Source: QHXW01 sp035297145
Lineage (GTDB): Bacteria; Acidobacteriota; Terriglobia; Bryobacterales; Bryobacteraceae
Length of the DNA stretch: 64,000 bases
Assembly (NCBI GenBank): GCA_035297145.1
Contig: DATGZN010000044.1
Span: forward strand, 1 to 64,000
Direction of reading: 5' to 3'
Under the pieces are notes generated by a model. The model saw only the letters and a program-made list of their open reading frames with translations. It was not told where the DNA came from and searched no databases. The position numbers and the translations under genes were made by a program. The stretch's first letter is position 1; every line of letters begins with the position of its first letter. Shown piece by piece: positions 1-8,212 of this stretch.

Positions 1-56
1 TCAGCGGGAGGCGCAAGTACCAACGCACACAGACGAGGATGATTGGACCTTCGTAA

Positions 57-1085
57 TGCCGCCAGAAGAAAGGATCGGTCGGCCGAATCGGCATCGCTTT
101 ACGCTACCGCAGTCCGATTCCGGTTTTTCGCAACACAACCCACGGCGAGACTGTTCGCATTAGCGTCGAAACCGAGAATGCGCTGGTTTTCGGAATGCTG
201 GAGGCCAGTGTGGAAATGCGCGCCGAGCGTGTCGTATACGATCCGCAGAACCCAGTCGCGCCGGAGCGTTTCAGCGCGGCGTCGGGATCGTCCCCACGCG
301 TTGCGTATGTTCTAAATGGCGTTGAGGCCCAAAAACTAGCGGGCGTCAAGGGTCCGGAAGAGGCCGCTCTCAAAATCGCCAACGAGAGCGGAGCCGAGGT
401 GGTTGTTATCAAGAGAGGTGCAAGGGGCGCTCTCGTCTGTGCTGAGGGGCGATGTGACCGAATCCCTGCGTACAGGACCCAGCGGATCTGGCCTATTGGT
501 TCAGGTGATGTTTTTGCGGCTGTCTTTGCTGCCCGGTGGGCTGCGGAAGGATTGTCGGCTGTGGAGGCAGCGATACAGGCTTCGCGAGCGGCCGCATTGT
601 ACGTCAATGATCCAGTGCTGCCCATCCCTGCTGATGCCTTAGTCATGACGAGCCCATTCCCCTTTGATCCTGTTCTACTCGACGAACGAGCCCTTGAAGC
701 CATGGAGTTCGACGTCTACCTTGCCGGTCCCTTCTTCAACATCGCCCAACGATGGTTGGTGGAGGAGTCGCGCCTGGCGCTTCAGGAAATGGGTCTTCGG
801 GTCTTCTCACCTCTCCACGACGTTGGATTGGGCCTTGCGCACTATGTCGCGCCGAAGGATATAGAGGGCCTGCAAGCCAGCCGCGCCGTGCTGGCGCTGG
901 TGGACGGCCTCGATACCGGTACCGTGTTCGAGATAGGATACGCTCGCTCTCTGGATAAACCAGTAGTGGTGCTCGCACAATCGACGCCCGAAGAGCCGCT
1001 GAAAATGCTGGCTGGAACCAACTGCGAGATTCAACCCGACTTTGTCACGGCACTCTATCACGTAGCCTGGGCGGCGCGAACTTGA
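57..1085 (+). CDS. PfkB-type kinase / nucleoside 2-deoxyribosyltransferase fusion (5' end lost, frameshifted or outside window)
   Basis: Two fused domains are visible. The first half is the C-terminal part of a ribokinase/PfkB fold with the anion-hole motif IGSGDVFAA at about 300-nt codons into the reading frame. The second half starts near nt 711 with DVYLAGPFF and carries DGLDTGTVFEIGYA, the nucleoside 2-deoxyribosyltransferase signature whose Glu is the expected nucleophile. Such fusions are known as COG3613-like proteins; a substrate cannot be read from sequence. The frame is open only from the TAA at 54-56, yet homologous-looking sequence begins at about nt 75 (RIGIALRYRSP), so a start codon in the right place is missing. 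The preceding frame reads QVPTHTDEDDW, which resembles the upstream part of the same family, suggesting a frameshift near 60-90. The stop overlaps the next gene's TTG start (TTGA). Start coordinate is the limit of the open frame, not a proven start. Confidence 0.7.
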   Translation, partial: CRQKKGSVGRIGIALRYRSPIPVFRNTTHGETVRISVETENALVFGMLEASVEMRAERVVYDPQNPVAPERFSAASGSSPRVAYVLNGVEAQKLAGVKGPEEAALKIANESGAEVVVIKRGARGALVCAEGRCDRIPAYRTQRIWPIGSGDVFAAVFAARWAAEGLSAVEAAIQASRAAALYVNDPVLPIPADALVMTSPFPFDPVLLDERALEAMEFDVYLAGPFFNIAQRWLVEESRLALQEMGLRVFSPLHDVGLGLAHYVAPKDIEGLQASRAVLALVDGLDTGTVFEIGYARSLDKPVVVLAQSTPEEPLKMLAGTNCEIQPDFVTALYHVAWAART

Positions 1086-2351
1086 CCAAAAGAGCGCTGT
1101 TGCTTTCGGGCGGTATGGACTCAATTGCTCTGGCCTGGGAGCTGCGACCTGACCTTGCCATAACAATTGATTACGGACAGCTCCCCGCCGAGGGTGAAAT
1201 CGAGGCGGCCGCGGCGGTGTGTCTAAGCATTGGGTTATCGCATTGGGTTATCGCATCGCGTTATTCGGGTCGATTGCCGAAGCCTTGGATCGGGCGACAT
1301 GGCCGGCACGGCCGCCATGCCAGTAGCGCCAGTAAGCGAATGGTGGCCATTTCGGAATCAACTGCTGATAACGTTCGGTGCCGCCGCAGCACTTCAAGCT
1401 GGATTGGCCCATCTCGTCATCGGTGCTGTTTCAAGCGACGCATTGCATATGGACGGCCGGCGTGAGTTTTTCGAGGCAATGAATCGCATCCTGCACCTCC
1501 AAGAAGGAAGTCTGGCCTTGGAGACACCCGCTCTGGAAGACACCACGATTTCACTATGCCAACGCTCGTTCGTTCCATTTGAGGTCCTGGCCGGTCGCAT
1601 TCGTGCCATGTTTCTGATCGTGCTTGTGGACGGTGCCGCGGATGCTGCAAGCATCGGGAGAGCATGCAGAAATTGGGATATGGAGATTACTGAAGAGGAA
1701 CCGATCAGACTTGAAAACCCCGGTCCGTACCAACGATCGGAGTTGCCGCTAATTCGAGAGATGCCGCTCCCCCGACCGCAGGAGCTTCGCGGTTCGTTAT
1801 TCACAGCTCTTGCAAAGCGTCGCTCCGCCCACGCTTTCACGCCTATAGACATTCAGGAGCTGTCAACGTGGTTGCACTATACGGCCTCGATTCAGGCTAT
1901 AAATTCGGAGGATCGGAATCGGCAGCAGCGCTTCGTAGCCTCATTTGGCGCACTGCATCCGACACACATTGTGTTGGGCGGACCGGACGACAATTGGACC
2001 GCATACATTCCAGCTAAGCGTGTGTTGGGCGAACTCCGAGTGGATGCGACAACTGCCGCGAGCCTCCAAGTGAGGGCACGCGAGTATTTCAGCACGGAGA
2101 ACGCGACCTTGATCGTCCTTCTCAGCGATGCAGATCTCGTAAACCACTATTACCTGCATCCGCGATCCCTGATGCTTCGAGATGCGGGCGTGCTGCTGGG
2201 GCACGGATCGCTTGTAGCGGCGGCTTTAGGACTCGGATTTAGGATTCTGGGGGGCACCGGGACGCCCCTCGTCGAGAAATTAGTGCGGGATCTACCCTTT
2301 CGGCCTGCGGCAACTGGTCTCGCATGGATAGGTGGCGCGGGCGCGGCGTGA
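1082..2351 (+). pseudogene. QueC-like / nitroreductase (SagB-like) fusion, broken by a 13-bp duplication
   Basis: The 5' part (TTG start 1082) encodes a PP-loop ATPase with SGGMDS at residues 9-14 followed by a QueC-like ITIDYGQ segment. The frame then shifts at 1227-1252 and continues in another frame to TGA 2349-2351. That second part holds the rest of the QueC-like fold (FRNQLLITFGAAAA, DGRREFFEAM) and, from about nt 1780, a nitroreductase-like domain (RRSAHAF, FGALHP, RDAGVLLGHGSLVAAALGLG). Deleting one copy of the 13-bp repeat joins both parts into one protein of roughly 418 residues reading LSIGLSHRVIRVDC. The Cys cluster that binds zinc in canonical QueC is not apparent, so preQ0 synthesis itself is doubtful. 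QueC-like proteins of this kind occur in type IV CBASS (Cap9). Overlaps the upstream gene by 4 nt and the convergent glycosylase gene by about 113 nt. Confidence 0.75.
1227..1252. repeat. 13-bp perfect tandem duplication inside the QueC-like gene
   Basis: The 13-mer gcattgggttatc occurs twice head to tail (1227-1239 and 1240-1252) and is followed by a further partial gcat. Removing one copy restores a continuous reading frame between the two QueC-like segments. Thirteen is not a multiple of three, so the duplication by itself causes the frameshift. Confidence 0.9.
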
Positions 2352-3111
2352 TCGCTTCATACGGCGCCACCAAGCGGGAAACAAGGCGCGGACTGTTTCG
2401 CATGTTGCGCCAGATCAGCGAATCCAGATCGGCGGCAGGGACCCTCATCGCTGCCGCGAGGTCGAGAAACCGGCGCTCCATTCGCAAATAGTGTTGTTCG
2501 ACTCGATCGGCGGTTGTGTATAAGCCCATCAATTGACCGGCCCTGATGATGTGGATATCGAGAATCGCGATTTCGCTGGATCCGAGCCAGTTTCGGACAA
2601 TCCAGGAGGCTGTCTTCGGTCCGATCCCAGGAAAGCGCAGGAGATGATCGCGCAACTCGCGCGGAGAGTCGATCGGCAGCGGCTGTTCCCGGAGCAGTGT
2701 GAGTGTAGCGGACAAGTATCGCGCCTTCTGCGACCAAAAGCGATAGACAATTTGCCGGCCACCTAGCGTCAGTGGCTCCCTAAGGCTCTCGGATAGCGCC
2801 CGGACACTCGGGCACGGCGCGGCAATAAGGCCGCGATCACGCAAGCGTTCGAACGCAGTAAGTCCGATCTCTGCGAGGATACCGTGGCCTCCTAGCAGGC
2901 AGGCTGCAACCTCCTCCTCGAACGTTTGGCCCAGACGATGGCAGCGGTCCGGGAACACGCCCTCATGCATCCAGTACTGCGTCATCCAATACGCCGTGGT
3001 GAACAGCACATCTGCTCGGCCCCATGGCACTCCCGGCAATACGCAGCATTCAGGTGCTGGGATTGAGCGCTCAACGATTTGGTCACCCCTCAAGAAGCGG
3101 AAAACCTGCAT
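2239..3111 (-). CDS. OGG-like HhH-GPD DNA glycosylase/AP lyase (Cap11-like)
   Basis: A 290-residue protein of the helix-hairpin-helix/GPD superfamily. The HhH loop PGIGPKTASW sits at residues 161-170 with Lys166, equivalent to the Schiff-base lysine of OGG1-type bifunctional enzymes, and ILDIHIIRAG carries the catalytic Asp185. These residues are intact, so base excision with AP-lyase activity is plausible; the target base is unknown. OGG-like proteins are accessory genes of type IV CBASS (Cap11). The ATG at 3109-3111 was chosen because it lies just inside the end of the upstream methyltransferase gene (29-nt overlap), implying coupled translation; the longer open frame to 3399 only shadows the methyltransferase. 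The 3' end overlaps the convergent QueC-like pseudogene. Confidence 0.8.
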   Translation of the reverse strand: MQVFRFLRGDQIVERSIPAPECCVLPGVPWGRADVLFTTAYWMTQYWMHEGVFPDRCHRLGQTFEEEVAACLLGGHGILAEIGLTAFERLRDRGLIAAPCPSVRALSESLREPLTLGGRQIVYRFWSQKARYLSATLTLLREQPLPIDSPRELRDHLLRFPGIGPKTASWIVRNWLGSSEIAILDIHIIRAGQLMGLYTTADRVEQHYLRMERRFLDLAAAMRVPAADLDSLIWRNMRNSPRLVSRLVAPYEAITPRPRHLSMRDQLPQAERVDPALISRRGASRCPPES

Positions 3112-3799
3112 TTTCGTCCTTTTCTTGCAGAAGATCGTCGAGCCACTCCGAGAGGACATGCCTCTCCGGAGAGGAGAGCGTGGTGATGCGGCGCTGGAGG
3201 CGTTGCAAACGACGCTTAATGGTCTGGCGCTCTCGAAAATCATCGCCAAGGTGGCGCGGATCATGCAGCCGTTTAGGAGCTTCGAAGTTGAACCACAGCT
3301 TTTCTTGTCGAAAGTCGATATGCGTCTTGGCCATGAAGATTTTTGCGCCCCAGCCTGCGAGGCACTCTTCATACAGCTCGGAAGGATAGCCGGAGACAAC
3401 CACCCGGCATGGCAATTTAATCAACACGCCAAGGAGCCGTTCGTGATCTGCTGTGCTGTAATCGTGCCGATAAACCCGAGCGCGTCGGCGAGTGCTTGAA
3501 AGATAGGGAGGATCGCAGTAGACGAGTTCATCTCCGAAGAAGTGCCAAGAAGCCAGAAATTCGACTGCGTCTGCTTCGACGTAGGAGGCCAGCGAAGGAA
3601 AGAGACGCCGCCAATTTCGGATGACGTCAGGATCAAGGTCCACGCCGATACTGTTGGAAGCTGGCTTTTTATGGCGGAGGACAGCACCTCCACCCAAGTG
3701 CGTTTCAATGTAAGTGTCGTGCGGCGGAAGGATGTTGATGATGTGCTGGTAGCACTTTCCTTTGCCACCTGGGTACCGCATGGGACTGATCATCGCCAT
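3083..3799 (-). CDS. D12-class N6-adenine DNA methyltransferase
   Basis: A Dam/D12-family enzyme transferring methyl from AdoMet to N6 of adenine. Motif I-like RYPGGKGK is at residues 8-15, the AdoMet-binding ETHLGGGAVL follows at 32-41, and the catalytic DPPY tetrad is at 96-99. At 238 residues it is close to the usual size for the class. The start is uncertain: ATG codons at 3799, 3793 and 3781 are all in frame and none has a strong Shine-Dalgarno; an in-frame extension up to 3928 is open but adds no recognised family sequence. It overlaps the OGG-like gene by 29 nt, an unusual pairing of a modification enzyme with a base-excision enzyme. Recognition sequence cannot be inferred. Confidence 0.82.
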   Translation of the reverse strand: MAMISPMRYPGGKGKCYQHIINILPPHDTYIETHLGGGAVLRHKKPASNSIGVDLDPDVIRNWRRLFPSLASYVEADAVEFLASWHFFGDELVYCDPPYLSSTRRRARVYRHDYSTADHERLLGVLIKLPCRVVVSGYPSELYEECLAGWGAKIFMAKTHIDFRQEKLWFNFEAPKRLHDPRHLGDDFRERQTIKRRLQRLQRRITTLSSPERHVLSEWLDDLLQEKDENAGFPLLEG

Positions 3800-4568
3800 T
3801 TGTGACGATGAAGTCAAGGGGGTTGCGCGACGGCTGTGGAGCTGGCCGCGGCCCGGTGGAATGACGTCTTCGACGAGGTGACATTCGATCCAAGGTTCGC
3901 CACCTTTGAGCGATTGGAACGCGAGCAAACAGCCATAAGCATGGGTTACCGCGATCCCTTTCGGCGATTCAGAGTTGCGGTCGCCTGACGGAGATCGTGC
4001 TCGCAGGAGACGCGAAACAACTTGCGGAGTGGTAACGCGCGCGCGACCTGCGAGGCGGCGTTACATTCGCTGCTCCAGAGGGAAACAAGCGTCCACAGTG
4101 GCTACCACTTTCAATTGGCGCTGGACCAATGAAATTCGCTATCGAAATCGCCTTGCAACGACTGGGTCTTGCTAATCTGCTGCTAATCCGACTGGCCAAA
4201 CTCATGCGGTTCTGAACGGGATTCCGGTGAACCAAACGGAACGCGTAGCCACGTAGTCTGCTGATGTTGTGGGACATCCCGGCATTCGCCGGCATGAGCA
4301 GGAACGCTCAATCTCGCATTGCTAAACCGTGCATTAGTGAATGTCGGGGCTCGAGTAAACGACTTCCATTTTGAGGATGGCACCTTGGCCAAAATACCAA
4401 AAGCTCCTTGGCAACGATCGGATCGGAAATTTCGATTCGACAAATCGCCGACGGCCGTTGCCAATAAAACACTCCATTTTTGTAAAATACTCCACGGCGG
4501 CACGAGGCAGCATTGGCTTTCGCACCGGATATGCCCATATCTCCCCGCCGACGACTTGATTTTTGCAA
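3800..4568. other. Stretch without a recognised gene between methyltransferase and the island hypothetical gene
   Basis: About 770 nt with only short overlapping open frames on both strands. The first 130 nt extend the methyltransferase frame in an apparently protein-like way on the minus strand. The rest shows no family signature, RNA gene or array. It could hold promoters for the divergent genes or remains of a deleted gene. Confidence 0.5.
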
Positions 4569-5528
4569 ATGTTCATCGAAGGGTTGAAATGCCGACGTGT
4601 TGCTACGGAGCTCGTCCGGGATTGTAAGGAGCTGATGCGGCAAGCCACAGACCGGTGGAACTCGGAGCTTCACGGTAGCGGGCGCCTCGCTGATCATACT
4701 GAGCAGAACGACTTCGCGGTTGACCTGCTTACGGCAATCGAGCAGGCGTCCGAGGCTCCGCTGCACATCTGGGCCGAGTCGGCACATGCGGGAGGATCCT
4801 CTCGTGAGCAGTTTTTGTCTGCCGTTAGGGAGGAAACCGCGCCCAGGCTCGCGGACGCGATCGAACAGTACTTTACGGAAGCAGTATCGGGTGGCATATT
4901 CGTGAACAGCGAGCTTTCGCGCTGCACAACGCTGGACCGGCACACAATCAGCGTAAAGGGTGGCGAATCTCTCAAATGCCAGCCGTCTCAACACCAAAGC
5001 TCCTACGTCGAAATCGACGAGGTGCAGCGAGGCTGGATAAGGGGTTTCGCCAAACTTCTCCTCGAAGAACTTGCGGCGAAAGCCTTTGACAGCATTGCTA
5101 CAGAAGCAGCAGCGCCGGCGCTGGCCGAATTCGGGGAGCCACGGCCACCCGTCTCCGAACCGGACATGCATACCTTAGATAAAGGGGGACCGACAACTGA
5201 GGTGAGTCGGTCTTTCAGCGGTTCTCAGGAACCCGAACGATCGCCGGCCTTCGGTCGCGACAACGAAACCGCGCCGGCGGCGCCATTGCAGACGCGACCC
5301 ATTCACGATCCGTTCGCGAGGTGGGAATCGCGCTGTGGCATAGTAGCAGACGCCACCAAGCAATACGGGAGCACGCGGAAGCTCGCAGAGGAGATGGACG
5401 TTCAACCGAAGCACCTCTACGAGTGGCGCAAGACCAGAAACGTCGCTACAAAAATGCGGCCATCAAGAGTGCCGGGCAAAATTGAGGATTGGTTCAAAAA
5501 ATGGATAAAGGAGAGAAACTTGTGTTGA
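4569..5528 (+). CDS. Hypothetical protein upstream of integrase
   Basis: A protein of about 319 residues that I do not recognise. The N-terminal half is predicted mostly helical and acidic. A low-complexity linker rich in Pro, Glu and Ser follows at roughly residues 205-245. The last 75 residues (from FARWESRCGIVADA to the end) look like a helix-turn-helix of the transposase-like kind, with KLAEEMDVQPKHLYEWRKTR resembling the recognition helix. Its TGA (5526-5528) overlaps the integrase GTG start, so the two are probably translated together. This makes an excision/integration regulator possible, but that is inference. ATG at 4569 is preferred over a TTG at 4563. Confidence 0.55.
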   Translation: MFIEGLKCRRVATELVRDCKELMRQATDRWNSELHGSGRLADHTEQNDFAVDLLTAIEQASEAPLHIWAESAHAGGSSREQFLSAVREETAPRLADAIEQYFTEAVSGGIFVNSELSRCTTLDRHTISVKGGESLKCQPSQHQSSYVEIDEVQRGWIRGFAKLLLEELAAKAFDSIATEAAAPALAEFGEPRPPVSEPDMHTLDKGGPTTEVSRSFSGSQEPERSPAFGRDNETAPAAPLQTRPIHDPFARWESRCGIVADATKQYGSTRKLAEEMDVQPKHLYEWRKTRNVATKMRPSRVPGKIEDWFKKWIKERNLC

Positions 5529-6784
5529 ACCTCTATCGCAGACACCTGTCAAAATGCCCTCACCGAGTCAAAGGGCGGGAGTACATGAAGTGTTCCTGTC
5601 CGATCTGGTGTGACGGCGTCCTAAACGGGAAACGGTGTCTCCGTTCGTTGAAAACGCGCGACTGGCAGCGTGCGCTACGCTTGGCCGAGCGGCTGGAGCG
5701 GCCGAACGCTGAACGCTCAGACCTGATTCCGTGCGCCCAGCCTGGCTGCACGGAACGTGTGGAGGGCGGCCGATGTGAACGGCACCGGAAGACGATCGCG
5801 CAAGGGGTCGAGGCATTTCATGCAGCAAATGCGGACCTTGGCCACGGTACCAAACGCAACTATCGCCGGACGCTGAAGTATCTGGGCGCATTCACCGAAC
5901 ACTTGCGCGCCGAATTTATCCATGAGATCGCACCTGACATGATCGACTCGTTTCGTGTCACTCGCAGGATCAGACCGCTTACCTGGGTCAAAGAGCTGCA
6001 AACGCTCCGTCATTTTTTTCGCTTTGCCGTGGATCGGAAATGGACTTCGGAGAATCCCGCTGCCGCGGTTTCAATGCCGAAGAATGTTCAGCCCACCGAT
6101 AAGGAACCCTACACGAGAAACGAAATCACGAAGATGCTGGCAGCGTGTGATGTCATCGGGCAGTATCCATACGAGCGGCTTCGCGCGCGCGCCATGGTCC
6201 TGCTGTTGCGCTACACGGCCCTGCGCATCTCGGACGTGGCGCTGCTCGCCAGGGATCGGATCCGCAACGGCGAGATTTATCTGCGCACGATGAAAAACGG
6301 CAAAGTGGTTAAATTGCCGGCGCCGCACGAGCTCCGCCGGGCACTTGAATTGGTGCCTGTTCCACTGAGGAGCATGGGCGCACCGAAATACTTTTTCTGG
6401 AGTGGCAACGGAACGACGCGCAGCGCGATTCGCGATGTCACGAGAACCCTGGAGACGGTCTTCGCAAGGAGTGGTGTGGCCGGTGCTCACGCACACAGAT
6501 TCCGGCACACGCTCGCCACGGAGCTGCTGGAAGCCGGTGGTAGCCTCGAGGACGTGGCCGAGATTTTAGGGAACTCGCCTAACATCATCCGCAAGCACTA
6601 CGCGAAGTGGTCACGCCTACGGCAGCAGAGGATTTCCACACTGATGCGCTTGGTTTTTGATACACCAGCGATACACGGCGAAATCGGCTCCGTAACTGAT
6701 GATTCTAAAAGGGAAAAGCTGGTGGACGAGATGGGATTCGAACCCACGACCCCGGCGTTGCGAACGCCGTGCTCTCCCAGCTGA
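5522..6784 (+). CDS. Tyrosine recombinase (island integrase) with N-terminal Cys-rich domain
   Basis: A 420-residue phage-type integrase. N-terminal cysteine clusters (KCPHRVKGREYMKCSCPIWC and CAQPGCTERVEGGRCERH) suggest zinc binding. A SAM-like core-binding domain follows (about residues 90-190). The catalytic domain contains RYTALRISD (first Arg), HAHRFRHTLA (His-x-x-Arg and following His) and the nucleophile Tyr in RKHYAKW, so all key residues are present. GTG at 5522 is chosen because GGAG lies 8 nt upstream and the N-terminus then starts as LNLYRRH, usual for this group. The final codons read through the 3' half of the tRNA-Ala gene (tail VDEMGFEPTTPALRTPCSPS), so the C-terminus here is made of attachment-site sequence and may differ in the excised form. 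Confidence 0.9.
   Translation: MLNLYRRHLSKCPHRVKGREYMKCSCPIWCDGVLNGKRCLRSLKTRDWQRALRLAERLERPNAERSDLIPCAQPGCTERVEGGRCERHRKTIAQGVEAFHAANADLGHGTKRNYRRTLKYLGAFTEHLRAEFIHEIAPDMIDSFRVTRRIRPLTWVKELQTLRHFFRFAVDRKWTSENPAAAVSMPKNVQPTDKEPYTRNEITKMLAACDVIGQYPYERLRARAMVLLLRYTALRISDVALLARDRIRNGEIYLRTMKNGKVVKLPAPHELRRALELVPVPLRSMGAPKYFFWSGNGTTRSAIRDVTRTLETVFARSGVAGAHAHRFRHTLATELLEAGGSLEDVAEILGNSPNIIRKHYAKWSRLRQQRISTLMRLVFDTPAIHGEIGSVTDDSKREKLVDEMGFEPTTPALRTPCSPS
6720..6764. other. Probable attachment site (tRNA-Ala 3' half)
   Basis: The integrase open frame runs into the 3' half of the tRNA gene, which remains intact to its CCA. Tyrosine recombinases of islands commonly use such a segment as att core. The second copy would lie beyond the left window edge; no other copy was seen inside the window. 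Core limits are not determined. Confidence 0.5.
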
Positions 6785-6795
6785 GCTACTCGCCC
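6720..6795 (-). tRNA. tRNA-Ala(CGC)
   Basis: A complete cloverleaf on the minus strand: acceptor GGGCGAG/CTCGTCC including the G3-U70 alanine identity pair, D arm, anticodon stem CGGCG/CGCCG with loop TTCGCAA (anticodon CGC, plus-strand 6760-6762), TTCGAAT T-loop, and encoded CCA. The 3' end faces the integrase gene, the classic arrangement of an island integrated at a tRNA 3' end. Confidence 0.95.
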
Positions 6796-6843
6796 ACTCT
6801 ATATGGTCTTTTAGCTTATGATATCACCGCGGCGTGGAACGGC

Positions 6844-7083
6844 TCAGGCCTTGCCATGCTCAAAGGCCTGCTCCTGCTTGCGGCGCGCGTCCCAGTAGCG
6901 CTTCATGCGCTCCGATACTTCCTGCCGAGCCTGTGGGTCCATGGACTTCCGTCCCCGCCTTTTTTCAGGAAGCGGTATGCCCGGAGCGGCCGCATTGCGC
7001 TGCATCTCTTCGAGAGAAGCAATCACGCGATCCAGCCGTTTCTTTTCCTCGTATAACTCGCGAATGGCCTTGTTGATGTTCAT
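6844..7083 (-). CDS. Small coiled-coil protein with basic AT-hook-like C-terminus
   Basis: A 79-residue protein. The first 30 residues form a likely coiled coil (ELYEEKKRLDRVIASLEEMQ). The second half is basic and holds KRRGRKSMD followed by ARQEVSERMKRYWDARRKQ, a pattern like the NUMOD3/AT-hook-type modules of small nucleic-acid-binding proteins. A paralogue with the same two-part layout is encoded at 21462-21743. Function unknown; DNA binding is an inference from composition. It lies between tatC and the tRNA gene. Confidence 0.65.
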   Translation of the reverse strand: MNINKAIRELYEEKKRLDRVIASLEEMQRNAAAPGIPLPEKRRGRKSMDPQARQEVSERMKRYWDARRKQEQAFEHGKA

Positions 7084-7172
7084 AGCGCCTCCCCTCCCGG
7101 CCGAAGGCGCATCACTGTCGCCCTGATGTTACACCGATCAGGCACAACGATTCCAGTACACCAATGTTTACT

Positions 7173-8210
7173 TTAGCGGGCGAAGAACGGCCAATGCGTC
7201 ACCAGGTGGTACCCGTACCGCATAGCCAGAAAGTACCCTATCGCCATTAACAAAAGTAAGATCGGGATGGTCCACTTCAGCGCTGTACGCCACGGGAATG
7301 CGCGCTGCTCGCGGTGGAGCACCAGCAGATAGCTGGCAAAAATCCCGAAGTAAAACAGCAGGCACATGGGGACCGCAAACAGCATCATGTTGAAGACGTC
7401 GGGTGTCGGCGTTACCACCGCCGCGATAATCGTGATCCCGAGAATGGCGTAACGGCTATGGGCGATCAGGAAACGCGGGCTGGTGATGTGCAGCAGCGTC
7501 AGGAAAAAGATCAACACCGGCATTTCGAAAATCAGGCCGATGCCCAGCATCACGTCGACGAAGAGATCGAAATACTCGGTCATCGAAACCATGGGGGTGA
7601 CGTTATTCATCATGGCCAGGCCCAGCAGGAAGGTCAGACCGTAACGGAACGCGACGAAATAGCCGAACAGGCCGCCGGTGATGAACAGACCGGCCGATGA
7701 GATGACGAATGGCGCAGCCCAACGGCGCTCGCGCTTGTATAGCCCCGGCGCGATGAACCCCCACACCTGGTAGAGAATCCAGGGCGATGCGATGAAGATG
7801 GCCGTCAGGATCGGCAACTTCACCCACACGATGTTGAATGCCTCCATGGGCGTGATCAGCACGAGTTTGGGGTCATGAACCCCCAGCGTGCGCAAAGCAT
7901 TCGTCGCGGGCGCGGAGACCATCTTCCACAGCCAGTCGCAGAACGTCAGGCTGAGAACGAACGCGACGCCGACGCCGCTCAAGGCCCGCAGGATGCGCGA
8001 ACGCAGTTCCTCAAGATGCTCGAGGAACGACATACGCAGCATCCCATCTTCTTCATCGCCGTTATCGGAATCGGGCGGCGGTGGCGGTGGCGCTCCGCCC
8101 GATCCTCTTCCTCGGGATGCCGGAACTAATGCGGTGGAAGCGGCGTCCCCTGAGGACACACTTTCCCCGGCCGGAGCAGGCGCTCCATTTTGATCTTCGG
8201 ATGAGGCCAT
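7173..8210 (-). CDS. tatC: Twin-arginine translocase subunit TatC
   Basis: A six-helix inner-membrane protein that recognises twin-arginine signal peptides. Residues from about 57 match TatC, beginning MLRMSFLEHLEELRSRI; a conserved Glu-containing periplasmic segment and typical hydrophobic helices follow. The 345-residue length exceeds the usual 250-260 because of a hydrophilic N-terminal extension of about 55 residues with six consecutive prolines and acidic residues. It starts 2 nt after the stop of the TatA/B-family gene, so the two are one operon. Tat substrates are likely in this genome; one with an RR motif is encoded at 30798-32120. Confidence 0.95.
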   Translation of the reverse strand: MASSEDQNGAPAPAGESVSSGDAASTALVPASRGRGSGGAPPPPPPDSDNGDEEDGMLRMSFLEHLEELRSRILRALSGVGVAFVLSLTFCDWLWKMVSAPATNALRTLGVHDPKLVLITPMEAFNIVWVKLPILTAIFIASPWILYQVWGFIAPGLYKRERRWAAPFVISSAGLFITGGLFGYFVAFRYGLTFLLGLAMMNNVTPMVSMTEYFDLFVDVMLGIGLIFEMPVLIFFLTLLHITSPRFLIAHSRYAILGITIIAAVVTPTPDVFNMMLFAVPMCLLFYFGIFASYLLVLHREQRAFPWRTALKWTIPILLLLMAIGYFLAMRYGYHLVTHWPFFAR

Positions 8211-8212
8211 TC

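Noticed and set aside
1394..1852. Minus-strand frames inside the QueC-like gene
   Set aside because: No homology, and the plus strand clearly codes for the QueC-like/nitroreductase protein.
4308..5171. Long minus-strand frame in the integrase-upstream region
   Set aside because: Overlaps the plus-strand hypothetical gene that is coupled to the integrase; the minus frame has no initiation signal.
6720..6784. The tail of the integrase as a functional protein domain
   Set aside because: The residues are a translation of the tRNA-Ala gene read from the other strand, so the tail is an att artefact.
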